64,000 bases of DNA from Haloplasma contractile (GTDB lineage Bacteria > Bacillota_I > Bacilli_A > Haloplasmatales > Haloplasmataceae), in contig JAENYC010000011.1 of the NCBI GenBank assembly GCA_016841945.1, forward strand, positions 28,823-92,822, written 5' to 3'. Every line of letters starts with the position of its first letter. Position 1 is the first letter of the stretch. Positions 1-8,959 of the stretch are shown here, piece after piece. The notes below the pieces were generated by a model, which did no database searches, was not told where the DNA came from, and saw only the letters and a list, made by a program, of their open reading frames with translations. The position numbers were made by a program, and so were the translations under genes.

Positions 1-204
1 AGTGATTTTAAATATATTGTGACCATAGACTTAAAATCTCAATTAATTACTAAAATAGAAATGGATATGAAAGACCTTATGGTACAATATATGGAACTTA
101 TTGGAGATAGTACCATTATAGAAAATTATCTCGTAACAATAGAATTTTCAAAATATAATGAAGTTGATGTTGAAATTCCTGAAGAAGCATTAAATGCAAG
201 TTAA
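1..204 (+). CDS. C-terminal end of a DUF6612-like lipoprotein (partial)
   Basis: The reading frame is open from base 1, so this is the last 67 residues of a gene that begins outside the window. The visible part alternates short hydrophilic strands (IDLKSQLITKIEMDM, then YLVTIEFSKYNEVDVEIPEEAL). That pattern is typical of the C-terminal beta strands of Bacillota lipoproteins of the DUF6612/LolA-like type, which often end in IPEEA. The family assignment is from pattern memory only; the signal peptide and lipobox cannot be seen. A strong terminator follows directly, so this is the last gene of its transcript. Confidence 0.5.
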   Translation, partial: SDFKYIVTIDLKSQLITKIEMDMKDLMVQYMELIGDSTIIENYLVTIEFSKYNEVDVEIPEEALNAS

Positions 205-210
205 ATATTA

Positions 211-242
211 AAAACGCTATAAAAGATTATAGCGTTTTTTTT
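211..242 (+). terminator. Rho-independent terminator
   Basis: An 11-bp perfect stem (AAAACGCTATA / TATAGCGTTTT) with a 6-nt loop is followed by a run of T. It sits 6 bp after the stop of the partial lipoprotein gene. Confidence 0.9.
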
Positions 243-333
243 AACTAGTTCTGATTCTAAATTAGTAATCCTAATAAAGAATGATTCTAGTTGTTGATAA
301 TATTATATTGAATTTATGATAATTTATACCTCT

Positions 334-1686
334 TTATGTTAAATTTATTAACCATTTTTTTCGTTTATATAATGCCATACTAACAAATGCATTTAATATT
401 CTCGTTGATTCTACCGCAAGAATAAGTATTATGATATTAAAATGCAGAAGATAACCACAGATTAAGGCAACCGGTACTTTAACTAACCACATAAAGAGTG
501 AATCTAAACACATGACTTCAATAACTCTACCACCACTTCTTAAGACAAAGAAAGGGATTCTAGTTAACATCAAGATTGGTGCAATCATTCCTTGTATTAG
601 GACGGCATAAGTGATAAGTAACTTTGTTTCAGGTTCTATATTATAAAATAGTGGCACAATAAACGCTAAAACACTTAAAATAACAGCGATGACTAATCCC
701 ATCATAACGGCATAGCCCAGTAGATAATCAGCATTTTTCTCAGCTTCTTCTAGTTCATTATTGCCTAGTTTTGAACCAATAAAAATGCTCGTGGCTGTTC
801 CCATACCACTGGCAAGGATAAAGACTACTTGCCTTATCATGTCAGAAATGTTGACAACCGTAATTGCACTCGTTCCTAATTGACTATATGTTTTAAATAT
901 AATGATTAAAGATAAAGTAAAAAAGATTTCATTTATAAACAGTGGAAATACGCGTAAAAAAGTTCTAAATGTTAAACGAAGATCAATTTTTAAATAGCTA
1001 AAGACATTGGTTTTAAATGGATAATCGTTCAAAACAAATATGACTAGATAGATAATCAACTCTATCATCCTAGCAATTACTGTACCAATGGCTGCTCCTT
1101 TTACACCTAATTCAGGGAAAATCCAAATACCATATATTAAAAAGAAGTTTAGTATAGAATTAGTAATCATTCCTATACCACTTGCCACCATCGGTATATA
1201 AGTTAACTTTAATGGTCTAAAAGTAAAAGCAAAAGCTGTTGAAATCGATAATGGTAAAAAACTCCAAATGGCTATTTTTAAATATCGTATGCCATAATCG
1301 AAAGCTTCGGTATTATTATCTAAAAATACACCTACAATTTCTTTTGCATATAATAAACCTATCAGAAAAAAAATGACAGTTACCATGAATGGAAACACTA
1401 ATTTAATTCCAAACATTTTCTTTAATTCGTCTGTCTTCTTTTGTCCATAAAATTGAGCAGTAAATATAGCTGCACCTGTACATATGGATGCAATGACGGG
1501 ATAGAATAATTTATAATATTGATTGGCTACTGCAACACCAGCTATTTCTGGTTCACCTAATTGTCCCACCATTATATTGTCTAAAAAATTGATAAAATTC
1601 TGAATAAAAAACTGAATAATAATCGGAATAACAATGATAAATAGTTGTTTGTAAAACATTTTATCTGCGATATACTTTTTATACAT
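334..1686 (-). CDS. MATE family multidrug/cation antiporter
   Basis: A 450-residue integral membrane protein with about 12 hydrophobic segments in two halves. The N-terminal half carries the MATE signature around residues 33-55 (FLDNIMVGQLGEPEIAGVAV), where the family has an invariant 'D-xx-MVG-LG' pattern. Members export cationic drugs or metabolites in exchange for Na+ or H+; the substrate here cannot be read from sequence. The ATG is preceded by GTGAGG at good spacing. It is divergently transcribed from the OFA-type transporter at 1834, about 147 bp away, and appears to be a single-gene unit. NorM-like and DinF-like branches were not separated. Confidence 0.9.
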   Translation of the reverse strand: MYKKYIADKMFYKQLFIIVIPIIIQFFIQNFINFLDNIMVGQLGEPEIAGVAVANQYYKLFYPVIASICTGAAIFTAQFYGQKKTDELKKMFGIKLVFPFMVTVIFFLIGLLYAKEIVGVFLDNNTEAFDYGIRYLKIAIWSFLPLSISTAFAFTFRPLKLTYIPMVASGIGMITNSILNFFLIYGIWIFPELGVKGAAIGTVIARMIELIIYLVIFVLNDYPFKTNVFSYLKIDLRLTFRTFLRVFPLFINEIFFTLSLIIIFKTYSQLGTSAITVVNISDMIRQVVFILASGMGTATSIFIGSKLGNNELEEAEKNADYLLGYAVMMGLVIAVILSVLAFIVPLFYNIEPETKLLITYAVLIQGMIAPILMLTRIPFFVLRSGGRVIEVMCLDSLFMWLVKVPVALICGYLLHFNIIILILAVESTRILNAFVSMALYKRKKWLINLT

Positions 1687-1765
1687 ATTTACCTCACATC
1701 AATATCTTTTTTATAAACCAAATAATATTATATCTTATATACCAAAATCTAACAAATAAAATGAG

Positions 1766-1793
1766 TTGCGTAATTGTTGAAATTTGTTATAAT
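1766..1793 (+). promoter_or_regulatory. Sigma-A-type promoter of the OFA transporter
   Basis: TTGCGT (1766-1771), a 16-bp spacer, then TATAAT (1788-1793) with an extended TGT just before the -10 box. The AAGGAG ribosome site lies at 1822-1827 and the ATG at 1834. Confidence 0.65.
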
Positions 1794-1833
1794 ACTATTA
1801 GTTTGATATTCAAAGTATTATAAGGAGTAAGAC

Positions 1834-3000
1834 ATGAAAATACATAATCGATTGACTATAATATTTGGCGCTATTCTTGTACAAATGTGTATCGGTACCA
1901 TTTATTCTTGGAGTTTATTTAATGAACCATTAATGAACAAATTAGGAAAAACTGAATCAGAAGTTGTCATTTCTTTTTCAATCGCAGTTTTTATTTTCGC
2001 GCTTTCAACCATATTATCTGGTCGGTTACAAGACAAAATAGGACCCAGAATTGTTGCTACAATAGGAGGGTTCCTCTATGGTGGAGGAATAATTTTATCC
2101 GCTTTTTCAAGCAACTTACTAACCCTATATATAACTTATGGAATAATAGGCGGAATGGGTGTTGGGTTTGCATATGTATGTCCTATTACAACATCTTTAA
2201 AATGGTTTCCGAATAAAAAAGGATTAATTACAGGTGTGTCTGTAGGTGCTTTTGGTCTAGGAAGTTTAGTTTTCAAGTTCATTATTCAAGGTTTATTAAC
2301 GAGTTATGGCATTAGTCATACATTTATATATATTGGAATCATCTATTTAGTTCTAATTTTATTAGGTGCTCAATTTCTAGTTGTTCCTAATAATTTAAAA
2401 GAAACAAATACACTTCATACAAAGAATCATTATCAAGTGAAAGAAATGTTAAAAACAAAATCTTTTTATTATATCTTCTCTCTGTATTTATTAGGTTGTA
2501 GTAGTGGACTACTCGTTATTGGACTTGCCAAAGATATAGGTGTTGATTTTGTTCAACTAGACCCCATAACTGCATCTAACGCGGTTGTCGTCATAGCTTT
2601 ATTTAATGCGAGTGGTCGTATTATATGGGCATCTCTTACTGATAAACTGAATATATTTAGCGTGGTTCTATTTATGTTTTTATTTACCTCTCTTTTTATG
2701 GGAATATTAAGTTTCATTCCTTTAAACACATTTTTATATTTCTTCTCATTATCTGGTATTGCCCTTTGTTTTGGTGGTTTTCTAGCAGTATTTCCTATTA
2801 TCACTGGACGGTTTTATGGACTAAAAAATCACGGTGCTAATTATGGAGTTATGTATCAAGCATACGGTATTGCTGCATTATTAGGTCCCTTAATCAATCA
2901 AATTATAGGTCAACTTATGACCACTTTTATGATATCAACTTTCTTATCTATAATAGGTTTATATCTGACTCATACCTTTAAGAAAAAAATGGACTCATAG
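1834..3000 (+). CDS. MFS transporter, oxalate/formate antiporter (OFA) type
   Basis: A 388-residue major facilitator with 12 predicted membrane segments. MFS motif A is at residues 63-73 (SGRLQDKIGPR). Residues 106-131 (GGMGVGFAYVCPITTSLKWF then PNKKG) match the typical OFA stretch 'G-G-G-G-Y..P.....KWFP.KRG'. OFA members exchange or import small carboxylates such as oxalate, formate or lactate; the ligand is unknown here. Start supported by AAGGAG and an extended -10 promoter. Its stop codon lies inside a hairpin that also serves the convergent MFS gene, and the two genes overlap by 6 bp. Confidence 0.85.
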   Translation: MKIHNRLTIIFGAILVQMCIGTIYSWSLFNEPLMNKLGKTESEVVISFSIAVFIFALSTILSGRLQDKIGPRIVATIGGFLYGGGIILSAFSSNLLTLYITYGIIGGMGVGFAYVCPITTSLKWFPNKKGLITGVSVGAFGLGSLVFKFIIQGLLTSYGISHTFIYIGIIYLVLILLGAQFLVVPNNLKETNTLHTKNHYQVKEMLKTKSFYYIFSLYLLGCSSGLLVIGLAKDIGVDFVQLDPITASNAVVVIALFNASGRIIWASLTDKLNIFSVVLFMFLFTSLFMGILSFIPLNTFLYFFSLSGIALCFGGFLAVFPIITGRFYGLKNHGANYGVMYQAYGIAALLGPLINQIIGQLMTTFMISTFLSIIGLYLTHTFKKKMDS

Positions 3001-3014
3001 TCCATTTTTCTTTA
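2981..3014. terminator. Bidirectional terminator over two converging stop codons
   Basis: AAAAATGGACT pairs with AGTCCATTTTT around a 3-nt loop, with A-rich and T-rich flanks, so it can work in both directions. The stops of the plus-strand OFA gene (2998-3000) and of the minus-strand MFS gene (2995-2997) both lie in the loop and stem. Confidence 0.8.
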
Positions 3015-4212
3015 ACCTCTTATAAGTTTTATTATAAAAAAATACGGTCGGTAGTAGTACAATACTCGAAATAAGTAATGCAAATTCTATAGATATACTT
3101 GATGCAATAATACCTAATATAGGGCCTCCAATAATTTGCCCAAAAGCATCAATTTGTCCGAAAGTTGATAATACTGTTGCTCTAACAGATGATTCAATTT
3201 GTTGATTCATCCAAGCACGATAGATGGGACTAATGGTAACTCTAAAGATATAAAATGAAAAATACATCATCATAGCTAAAATAAATTGATTCGATAAAGC
3301 AAAGAATATCAAACTAATAATCATTAATATATTGATCATTGACAACATCCATACCTTTTCTAACTTGCCTTTTTTCTCTAGATTTCTTTTTATTACCTCC
3401 ACAATAACAATTGTTGAAATGGTCGAAATCAAGTTAATAAGGCCAATCCAGAAGATGGGTTTTAATAATGTCGGAAAACCAAGCTGTTTTAAATGTGGTT
3501 GCCATAATCTATCAAATCCTTCACTATATAAACCATAGAAAAGTGAAATTAAAACCATTGATATTAAAATAGGTTTCGTTTTAATAAATTTAATTCCCTC
3601 TATAAAAGTATGAACCATCTGTTGATAAGTATTTAAATCATCTTTTTTTGTCTTATGAAAATGCCTCTCTTCCATTATGATGGCTAAATAAATTGCTAAT
3701 CCTATAAATAAGATACCTCCGATTAACATTGGTAAATTGATGATGAAGTATCCAATCGTCACACTTGTTGCAATACCTAATAAGGTAAAAAATTGCCCAA
3801 ATTGAGCCCCTCTTAAATATACATTTTCTAAGTTCTCTCCATTTAACTCATCTGCAATCCACGCTTCATTTGCTCCACTTAAAAATGTTGCGCCTATTCC
3901 CCATACAATTTGCGTCATTATAATGACGTAAAAGAAGGGCATACTCCCTTCTATAATAAAAGCACTACCAATTAATATAAGTCCAATAATAATGGATAAT
4001 TTTCGACTCTTTAAGTCAGCAAGAATACCTGTTGGTATCTCAAAGAGAAAACAAGATAATTCTAAGATAGTACCAACAAACACGATTTGAAATGGTGTAA
4101 GCAGTGCTACTTCTAAACGGTATAATTGACTGACTGTAAAAATAAGAGAAAACAAAAAGGCAACTGCACTACAATAAATTAAATAAACATGATATGCTTT
4201 TTTTTGATACAT
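2995..4212 (-). CDS. MFS transporter (drug efflux-like)
   Basis: A 405-residue, 12-segment major facilitator. Motif A is a variant at residues 58-71 (EIPTGILADLKSRK), characteristic of Bacillota MFS pumps related to the Mef/Tet-like efflux group. The ATG overlaps the stop of the upstream EamA gene by one base (TAATG), so the two are translationally coupled and probably act in the same physiological context. The substrate is unknown. It ends convergently with the OFA gene. Confidence 0.85.
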   Translation of the reverse strand: MYQKKAYHVYLIYCSAVAFLFSLIFTVSQLYRLEVALLTPFQIVFVGTILELSCFLFEIPTGILADLKSRKLSIIIGLILIGSAFIIEGSMPFFYVIIMTQIVWGIGATFLSGANEAWIADELNGENLENVYLRGAQFGQFFTLLGIATSVTIGYFIINLPMLIGGILFIGLAIYLAIIMEERHFHKTKKDDLNTYQQMVHTFIEGIKFIKTKPILISMVLISLFYGLYSEGFDRLWQPHLKQLGFPTLLKPIFWIGLINLISTISTIVIVEVIKRNLEKKGKLEKVWMLSMINILMIISLIFFALSNQFILAMMMYFSFYIFRVTISPIYRAWMNQQIESSVRATVLSTFGQIDAFGQIIGGPILGIIASSISIEFALLISSIVLLPTVFFYNKTYKRLKKNGL

Positions 4213-5111
4213 TATCTTCTCCGTTCTAGTTTTTTATTATAATTAATAATATAAATAGCGATAAGGGCTAAAATACCACCAATAATAGTCCACCATTCTA
4301 CTTTTTCTTTTAATATTAACCAACTAAAAAAGACAGCACTGCTTGGGACTAAAAAGGTATAAGAACTGGCTTTATTAGCTCCTAATTGGCTCGCTGCATA
4401 AAAGTATACAGTCGTTCCAAAAGTGGTAGCGGCAAGAGATAGATAGAAAATATTTATCCAGGTTATGCTTTGAACTTCTGATATATCAAACACGCCTTTT
4501 GGAATCGCAAGGATAAAATTTAATAATGCGGCTAATCCATAAGTATAGAAACTAAATACAAAAGGTGATATATTTAATTTAGATTTTTGTGTGATGACAG
4601 AAAGTAGTGCCCAAGAAAGTGCTGCTAATAAAAATAAAAGGTCACCACCACCTAAAAAACTTGGATTAAAGATATTCCATATTTGAAATAAGATAGCACC
4701 ACCTATTAAACCAATGAACAGTCCAATTGCTTCTTTTAATTTCATGGACTGTTTTAAAATAATCACGGATATCAAAAAGGTAAACAATGGATTAAGTGTT
4801 GTGACAATCACACCACCCTCATTAGCAAGACCATATCTTAAACCATATAAAAAAAAGAAATTATATAGTACTAAAAATATCGCACCAATGATTACTTGAT
4901 ACCGTCCTCTTTTATTTAAACTTAAAGATGGTTTTAAGTATAATATAATTGGTATAAAGGATATAAAAGTAATAAAAAACCGCCAAAACACAACAATTTC
5001 TAAAGCTACTTCAATGTCAATAGCTTTACCTGAGGTCCAACTCCCTCCCCATGTTAACATCGCAATGACGATGATAACAGCAAAAACCGTTTCTTTTTTT
5101 ATCTTCGACAT
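4212..5111 (-). CDS. EamA/DMT-family transporter
   Basis: 299 residues with about ten hydrophobic segments arranged as two EamA repeats (roughly 8-140 and 152-290). The N-terminal part reads AMLTWGGSWTSGKAI, and the second repeat ends with the typical SWLILKEKVEWWTIIGG segment. DMT exporters of this kind move amino acids or other small metabolites out of the cell. GAGGAA precedes the ATG. First gene of a two-gene unit with the MFS transporter. Confidence 0.88.
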   Translation of the reverse strand: MSKIKKETVFAVIIVIAMLTWGGSWTSGKAIDIEVALEIVVFWRFFITFISFIPIILYLKPSLSLNKRGRYQVIIGAIFLVLYNFFFLYGLRYGLANEGGVIVTTLNPLFTFLISVIILKQSMKLKEAIGLFIGLIGGAILFQIWNIFNPSFLGGGDLLFLLAALSWALLSVITQKSKLNISPFVFSFYTYGLAALLNFILAIPKGVFDISEVQSITWINIFYLSLAATTFGTTVYFYAASQLGANKASSYTFLVPSSAVFFSWLILKEKVEWWTIIGGILALIAIYIINYNKKLERRR

Positions 5112-5191
5112 AATAATTCCTCATTTCCTAACCTTCTCACTTATTATATCAAAAAAACCTTTGATTTTTCTATAATATTATATTTACAAAT

Positions 5192-5217
5192 AAAATGCAA
5201 GGATGTCCTTGCATTTT
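5192..5217 (-). terminator. Palindromic terminator after the CobD-like gene
   Basis: AAAATGCAAGGA and TCCTTGCATTTT form a 12-bp stem around a 2-nt loop; the stop codon region of the minus-strand gene ending at 5216 lies in it. The downstream T tract on the minus strand is short and interrupted. Confidence 0.65.
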
Positions 5218-6235
5218 ATTGATTCACATATGTTTCTAAAGCATCTAACAATAAATTATTTTCTTCAACAGATTTAATGGTTATTCTAATATAGTCACCA
5301 TCTAATCCAGGATGATTTCTTGTATGGCGTACAACTAATCCTTTTGTTAATAGGTACTTAATTAACTTAATATCATCATCCACCTTCATCACAAAGAAAT
5401 TAACAGGACTATCAAATACTTCAAATCCTAGTTTCCTTAATCTATGAAACATTCTTTTTCTTTCTTTATCATAAAATTCCTTGGTTTTATCAATAAAATC
5501 AAAGTCATTTAAATAAGTTAGACTAACAATTTGTGCAATACTATTAACACTCCATGTAGGTTGTCTATCTTTTATCTTATTAATATTGTTTACATGTGAT
5601 AAAACATACCCTATTCTTAATCCTGATAGATGATAAAATTTTGTAAGGGACCTTAAAATATATACATTTTTTAGTGATTTAACATCTAATGTTTGATGAT
5701 GAATACTCATAAAATCAATATAAGCTTCATCAATGATTAAGTCTACGTGTTTTTTCTTTAATTCATGTGCTAATGTTGACATCACATCACATTCAAAATA
5801 ACGTCCAGTAGGGTTATTTGGATTACAGATAAATAATGCATCATGTGTTTCTTTGACTTCATTAAAATCGAATACATATTCAACATTTACATGAAAGGAT
5901 TTTAATGCTTTTTCATATTCTGAATATGTTGGATGTAAAATCGCAACAGTTTTATTTTGATAATAAGATGCTAAAATATAAATTAACTCATTCGTACCAT
6001 TAGAAAACAAAATGTTTTCAATTGGTATTTCTTCTCTTTCTGATATTAATTGTCTTAATCCACATGCTTCATCATCAGGATAAGTATCAAAATATGATTC
6101 ATAGTTGATATCTAATTTTTTTTCTTGTTTAATCGCATTGCCATTGTCACTGAAATCTATCACTTTATCTGGCATTGGAATTTTAAACTGTTCATATAAT
6201 TTTTCTGGGTTTGCACCATGTAAACGCCATTCCAT
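5216..6235 (-). CDS. PLP aminotransferase-fold enzyme, CobD-like
   Basis: A 339-residue fold-type I PLP enzyme. The start (LHGANPEKLYEQF, then VIDFSDNGN) and the active-site segment RSLTKFYHLSGLRIGY resemble threonine-phosphate decarboxylase CobD more than ordinary histidinol-phosphate aminotransferases. Visible residues: NPNNPTG 138-144, D169 for the pyridine nitrogen, Lys199 for the PLP aldimine, Arg207 for the phosphate, and an IRI arginine near the C-terminus. CobD makes aminopropanol phosphate for cobalamin, but no cobalamin gene is present in the window, so the true substrate may be another amino acid phosphate such as histidinol phosphate. GGTGG ribosome site supports the start. Confidence 0.7.
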   Translation of the reverse strand: MEWRLHGANPEKLYEQFKIPMPDKVIDFSDNGNAIKQEKKLDINYESYFDTYPDDEACGLRQLISEREEIPIENILFSNGTNELIYILASYYQNKTVAILHPTYSEYEKALKSFHVNVEYVFDFNEVKETHDALFICNPNNPTGRYFECDVMSTLAHELKKKHVDLIIDEAYIDFMSIHHQTLDVKSLKNVYILRSLTKFYHLSGLRIGYVLSHVNNINKIKDRQPTWSVNSIAQIVSLTYLNDFDFIDKTKEFYDKERKRMFHRLRKLGFEVFDSPVNFFVMKVDDDIKLIKYLLTKGLVVRHTRNHPGLDGDYIRITIKSVEENNLLLDALETYVNQ

Positions 6236-6257
6236 TAGATAACACCACCTTTTTTGA

Positions 6258-7040
6258 TTACTCTACATCAAATGGCATCTCTACCTTTTCTTCTTCAGGT
6301 TCTTGATATCCATGTTTTACCGCAAGATAAGTCAACCCAAATATAATCGCATAATCAAATATAACCGTTACAATTAAACCACCAATTGGCATGTATGAGG
6401 TAATCCAACTAATAAACGATACACCAAATATCATTCTTGTGACGGCATTAAATGCAACATAAGGCAGAACAGTGATAATGGTTAATTTATACATTTGATC
6501 AAACTTAATCGGTTTTTTCATAAATTCTTTAAATATAAACATCATCACTGCAGCTAAAAGAATATTCGCTAAAATATAGAATATTGTCCCCACTAGAAAT
6601 GAACCAACAAAACCAGCGATATAAATGATAATGATAAAAGAGTTTAATATATTACTTACATCATTCACATTAAAATCTGGTCCTTGATTTCCTATTTGTA
6701 GTAACTGCTCATAACTAAAACTACGACCATCTTGTAATAAAACATAATTCTGAGTTAATATGATATTCTGACTCGTATTAGTTAATTCCTCTCGACCTAA
6801 ATCAATAATAATTCCTTCATATTCATAGTATTCTTCATTACAAACTAATTGATAATTTGTAATTTGGCATCCAGTCTCATCCGCAAATTGTCTTAATTCT
6901 GTTTCATCTAAACTATTCATGGTTAAAAGCATAGATACTAAAACAGATAGTGCAAAAATTAGACCTAATACCATAGAAAATAGAAATGCTTTTCCTAATC
7001 CTTTTTCTGATTGATTATATGCATAACGAAAAAATGACAT
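6258..7040 (-). CDS. Membrane protein, DUF1189-like
   Basis: 260 residues. One membrane segment near residues 17-40 is followed by an outside domain of about 90 residues, then three or four further segments (about 130-245), ending in an acidic tail (EPEEEKVEMPFDVE). This layout matches the Bacillota DUF1189 family, whose function is unknown. AAAGGAGG precedes the ATG. It lies 22 bp upstream of the CobD-like gene in the same direction and may be co-transcribed. Confidence 0.5.
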   Translation of the reverse strand: MSFFRYAYNQSEKGLGKAFLFSMVLGLIFALSVLVSMLLTMNSLDETELRQFADETGCQITNYQLVCNEEYYEYEGIIIDLGREELTNTSQNIILTQNYVLLQDGRSFSYEQLLQIGNQGPDFNVNDVSNILNSFIIIIYIAGFVGSFLVGTIFYILANILLAAVMMFIFKEFMKKPIKFDQMYKLTIITVLPYVAFNAVTRMIFGVSFISWITSYMPIGGLIVTVIFDYAIIFGLTYLAVKHGYQEPEEEKVEMPFDVE

Positions 7041-7084
7041 AATGTTCCTCCTTTTTTTTATTACTTATATTATATAATATTATT

Positions 7085-7984
7085 TTAAATATTTAAACTA
7101 ATTTCACCCTTAATTACAATTACAGCCTTTCCTCCAACATATACTTTGACCTTTTTATCTACAACTTCAGTTCTTATCATTAACTGTCCATATCGATTCA
7201 AAGAATTGACCTGTTTAATATAAAATTGATTATTTTCATCGACTATTTTTTCTAATACTAAATAACCAGCTAATGCACCATTGGCAGAACCTGTAACCGG
7301 GTCTTCATCGACCCCCACTGCTGGTGCGAAATCACGAGTTAATAATAAATCATTATTATCTTTTGTATCAAAAGTAAATAAATGCGTTGTTGATATACTT
7401 CTTAATTTGTTATGATCTTTTAGCTTAGAAAAATCAGGATGACAACTCATGATTATATCTCTGGTTTTAACAGGGATTAACAAATGCCAGTTACCAGTAT
7501 ATGCATATTTTATTTTATACCTTATATCTATATCATCATATGATAGATTAAGATACTTTAATACTTCTTCAATCTCTTCATCATATGCCTTCATTTTAGG
7601 TTCAACCTGTTTCATCACCACAGCGTTTAATTTGTCGTTTATAATATCCCAATCGATCGGAACAACTCCGATATTGGTTTGTAATTTTAATTGTTTTACT
7701 TTATTTATATAATCGTATTCCATTCCTAATATCCAAGACACTGCAATCGTTGCATGTCCACAAAAATCTATCTCATTCGTAGGTGTAAAATATCGAATAT
7801 TAAAATCACTATTTGGATTTTTTGACGGTAATAAAAACGCTGTTTCAGATAAATTTAATTCCTTTGCGATTAACTGCATTTTTTCATCATCGATTTTTTC
7901 TTCTAATATGACAACACCTGCTGGATTGCCTTTAAACATTTTATCAGTAAAGGCATCAACTGTAAATAATTTTATCCTATTCAT
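7085..7984 (-). CDS. PhzF family isomerase/epimerase-like protein (copy 1)
   Basis: A 299-residue protein with the two-lobed PhzF/diaminopimelate-epimerase fold signature. Markers: DAFTDKMFKGNPAGV (residues 10-24), the SETAF segment with the catalytic glutamate of PhzF at E47, FTPTNEIDFCGHATIA (66-81), and VDEDPVTGSANG in the C-terminal lobe. PhzF catalyses a proton shift in phenazine synthesis, but most homologues outside phenazine clusters have no known substrate, and no phenazine genes are present here. Second gene of a tandem pair, 7 bp after copy 2; AGGTGAG ribosome site. Confidence 0.88.
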   Translation of the reverse strand: MNRIKLFTVDAFTDKMFKGNPAGVVILEEKIDDEKMQLIAKELNLSETAFLLPSKNPNSDFNIRYFTPTNEIDFCGHATIAVSWILGMEYDYINKVKQLKLQTNIGVVPIDWDIINDKLNAVVMKQVEPKMKAYDEEIEEVLKYLNLSYDDIDIRYKIKYAYTGNWHLLIPVKTRDIIMSCHPDFSKLKDHNKLRSISTTHLFTFDTKDNNDLLLTRDFAPAVGVDEDPVTGSANGALAGYLVLEKIVDENNQFYIKQVNSLNRYGQLMIRTEVVDKKVKVYVGGKAVIVIKGEISLNI

Positions 7985-7991
7985 ATGTATC

Positions 7992-8849
7992 TCACCTTTT
8001 ATCTAATTTCATTTTACCAGATATAATGGGTAACGCTTTCCCACATACTTTAATGTTTAATCCATCAACCACATTAACTTCAATTAATAATTGCCCTAAT
8101 CTATTCATTTTATTCGTTTGTATAATCTTAATTTTTTGATTTTTCCAAGGTAATATTTTTTCTAACATTAAATAACCAACTAAAGCACCATTAGTAGAAC
8201 CTGTCACAGGGTCTTCATCTATCCCAACCGCAGGAGCAAAATTCCTTGTATATAGTTTATTGTTATAAAATGTAAATAGATGAATGCTTGTGATTTGATG
8301 TTCATTTTGAAAATCATTTAATAAGTTCATTGAGGGATTCACCTTATCAATGAGTGCTTTAGATTCTATAGGAATGAGTAAATCCCAATTACCTGAATAA
8401 ACATATTTAATCGGATAATGATGATTATAATTATTTGTTTTCAAATCGAGAATATTTAATACTTCGTCTATATCTCCTTTATAATCTCTTACTTTTGGTG
8501 ATACTTGACACATCTTCACTTGTTTAAGTTCTTGATTTTTTTTTACTAATTCTATTTTAACCCATCCTACATTAGTTTTTATTTCTAATTCATTCATTTG
8601 ATGGTTCATTCCTAAAATCCAGGATAAGGCGAGGGTTGCATGTCCACAAAAATCAACTTCAACTGTCGGTGTAAAATAATGCACTCTATCATTATAAAAA
8701 AAAACTGTTTCAGGTAAACTGATTTCTTTTGCAATCTCTAACATTTCTTCTTTAGATAAAAAATCTTGATATAAAACAACACCCGCTGGATTTCCTTTAA
8801 ACGCCTCATCTGTAAAACTATCAACAATGTAAACTTGTAATTCTCTCAT
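7992..8849 (-). CDS. PhzF family isomerase/epimerase-like protein (copy 2)
   Basis: A 285-residue paralogue of the next gene. It has the same block order: DSFTDEAFKGNPAGV, LPETVF with the catalytic glutamate at E47, FTPTVEVDFCGHATLA, and IDEDPVTGSTNG. I start it at the ATG of MRELQVY (8849) rather than an upstream GTG, because PhzF proteins begin directly with this strand. The two copies look like an old tandem duplication: layout is conserved but the sequences differ widely, suggesting different substrates or a heterodimer. Confidence 0.85.
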   Translation of the reverse strand: MRELQVYIVDSFTDEAFKGNPAGVVLYQDFLSKEEMLEIAKEISLPETVFFYNDRVHYFTPTVEVDFCGHATLALSWILGMNHQMNELEIKTNVGWVKIELVKKNQELKQVKMCQVSPKVRDYKGDIDEVLNILDLKTNNYNHHYPIKYVYSGNWDLLIPIESKALIDKVNPSMNLLNDFQNEHQITSIHLFTFYNNKLYTRNFAPAVGIDEDPVTGSTNGALVGYLMLEKILPWKNQKIKIIQTNKMNRLGQLLIEVNVVDGLNIKVCGKALPIISGKMKLDKR

Positions 8850-8959
8850 CCCATCACTCACTTTAAACCATGAATATATTTCTTTTTATCCACTAGACCT
8901 ATAACAAAAAATGTTTTATTTGCATCAACATGTGCCAATATCCCAATTCACGTCACTTC

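Noticed and set aside
8858..8935. Possible 25-codon gene tail (HVDANKTFFVIGLVDKKKYI) upstream of the PhzF pair
   Set aside because: Too short, no start codon and no recognisable family, so I do not list it as a feature.
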